A stretch of 64,000 nt of DNA from assembly GCF_900091585.1 (NCBI RefSeq), contig NZ_FMHT01000003.1:1364001-1428000 (forward strand). The letters run 5' to 3'. Positions 63,871-64,000 of this stretch are shown one piece after another. The notes beneath the pieces are model-generated. The model ran no database searches, was not told where the DNA came from, and worked only from the letters and a program-made list of their open reading frames with translations. Positions within the stretch are counted from its first letter, which is position 1; each line of letters opens with the position of its first letter. Source of the DNA: Micromonospora nigra (GTDB lineage Bacteria; Actinomycetota; Actinomycetes; Mycobacteriales; Micromonosporaceae). Position numbers and translations under genes: made by a program.

Positions 63871-63922
63871 GTTCCCCACCACGTCGTGGCGCCGTTCCAC
63901 CCATCCCGCCGCCGACGGCGAT

Positions 63923-63928
63923 TACACT
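63923..63928 (+). promoter_or_regulatory. -10 hexamer of leaderless last gene
   Basis: TACACT, then CCCAAT (6 nt), then GTG 63935. Confidence 0.55.
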
Positions 63929-63934
63929 CCCAAT

Positions 63935-64000
63935 GTGGCGTTTGACCGATTCGAGCGGCAGTGGTTGGGCGGTGTGTTGGGCGTGGCCGTGCTGCTGGCC
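63935..64000 (+). CDS. Start of a probable membrane protein (cut by window edge)
   Basis: Only 22 codons are visible. From GTG 63935 they read as a short amphipathic start (MAFDRFERQWLGG) running into a hydrophobic segment (VLGVAVLLA). The -10 hexamer TACACT exactly 6 nt before it supports this leaderless start. The overlapping ATG at 63933 gives a Trp/Cys-rich frame and is unlikely. Family cannot be judged. Confidence 0.5.
   Translation, partial: MAFDRFERQWLGGVLGVAVLLA

Overview
The window is very GC-rich (well above 70% by eye), gene-dense and rich in GTG starts. It looks like chromosomal DNA of an actinomycete, most likely Micromonosporaceae (Micromonospora or a close relative). Pointers are a FasR-type regulator in front of fabD-fabH-acpP-fabF-accD, a homodimeric AceE, a DUF3145 protein, a HelR-type helicase, a c-di-AMP (ydaO/yuaA) riboswitch and several secreted glycoside hydrolases. 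No tRNA, rRNA, phage, insertion sequence or CRISPR array was seen. The genus is an inference; no database search was run.

Layout. 1-4.4 kb: 5' part of a fused thiamine-diphosphate dehydrogenase E1 behind a MarR gene, then a GbsR-like regulator with an ABC exporter. 4.6-12.3 kb: TAT-exported PhoD phosphatase, a YjbQ protein, aceE, and a secreted beta-propeller-like protein coupled to a His-motif membrane protein. 12.4-19.7 kb: SRPBCC protein, a GH1 beta-glucosidase/transporter operon, gltX, a CopC-like protein and a quinone oxidoreductase. 19.8-24.3 kb: pyrE, a NarL-type two-component pair and fasR. 24.3-29.5 kb: the primary type II fatty-acid operon. 29.6-36.1 kb: GH81 beta-1,3-glucanase under twin LacI-type operators, two lipoproteins (one GH3) and DUF3145. 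36.4-44.9 kb: a small conserved-looking protein, alpha/beta hydrolase, helR, a CDF metal exporter with an operator inside its promoter, a riboswitch-controlled cell-wall protein, PfkB kinase-surE and a STAS protein. 45.2-50.5 kb: two small membrane proteins, GH74-CBM2 xyloglucanase, BON and DsbA-like proteins. 50.6-58.9 kb: a large LuxR/MalT-like regulator, an alcohol dehydrogenase operon, an enoyl-reductase-like protein, a MerR/beta-clamp fusion and serS. 58.9-64 kb: a NuoF-ferredoxin/haem-membrane redox pair, alpha-amylase and the start of one more gene.

How it fits together. Extracellular polysaccharide use recurs (GH1, GH3, GH13, GH74, GH81), with separate operators in front of the GH81, GH74, GH13 and GH1 genes. 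This suits a saprophyte that degrades plant and fungal walls. Core metabolism is represented by AceE, PyrE, GltX, SerS and the FAS operon under FasR.

Two sequence-level themes stand out. First, at least ten genes have a TAnnnT-like or CAnnnT-like -10 hexamer exactly 6-7 nt before the start codon and no Shine-Dalgarno, which indicates leaderless transcripts and fixes those starts. Second, short tandem duplications sit on gene boundaries (copC start; yjbQ, response-regulator and dehydrogenase stops). The most unusual gene is at 56453-57532: a MerR DNA-binding domain replaces domain I of a DNA polymerase III beta clamp, and an internal ribosome-binding site could also release the clamp half alone.
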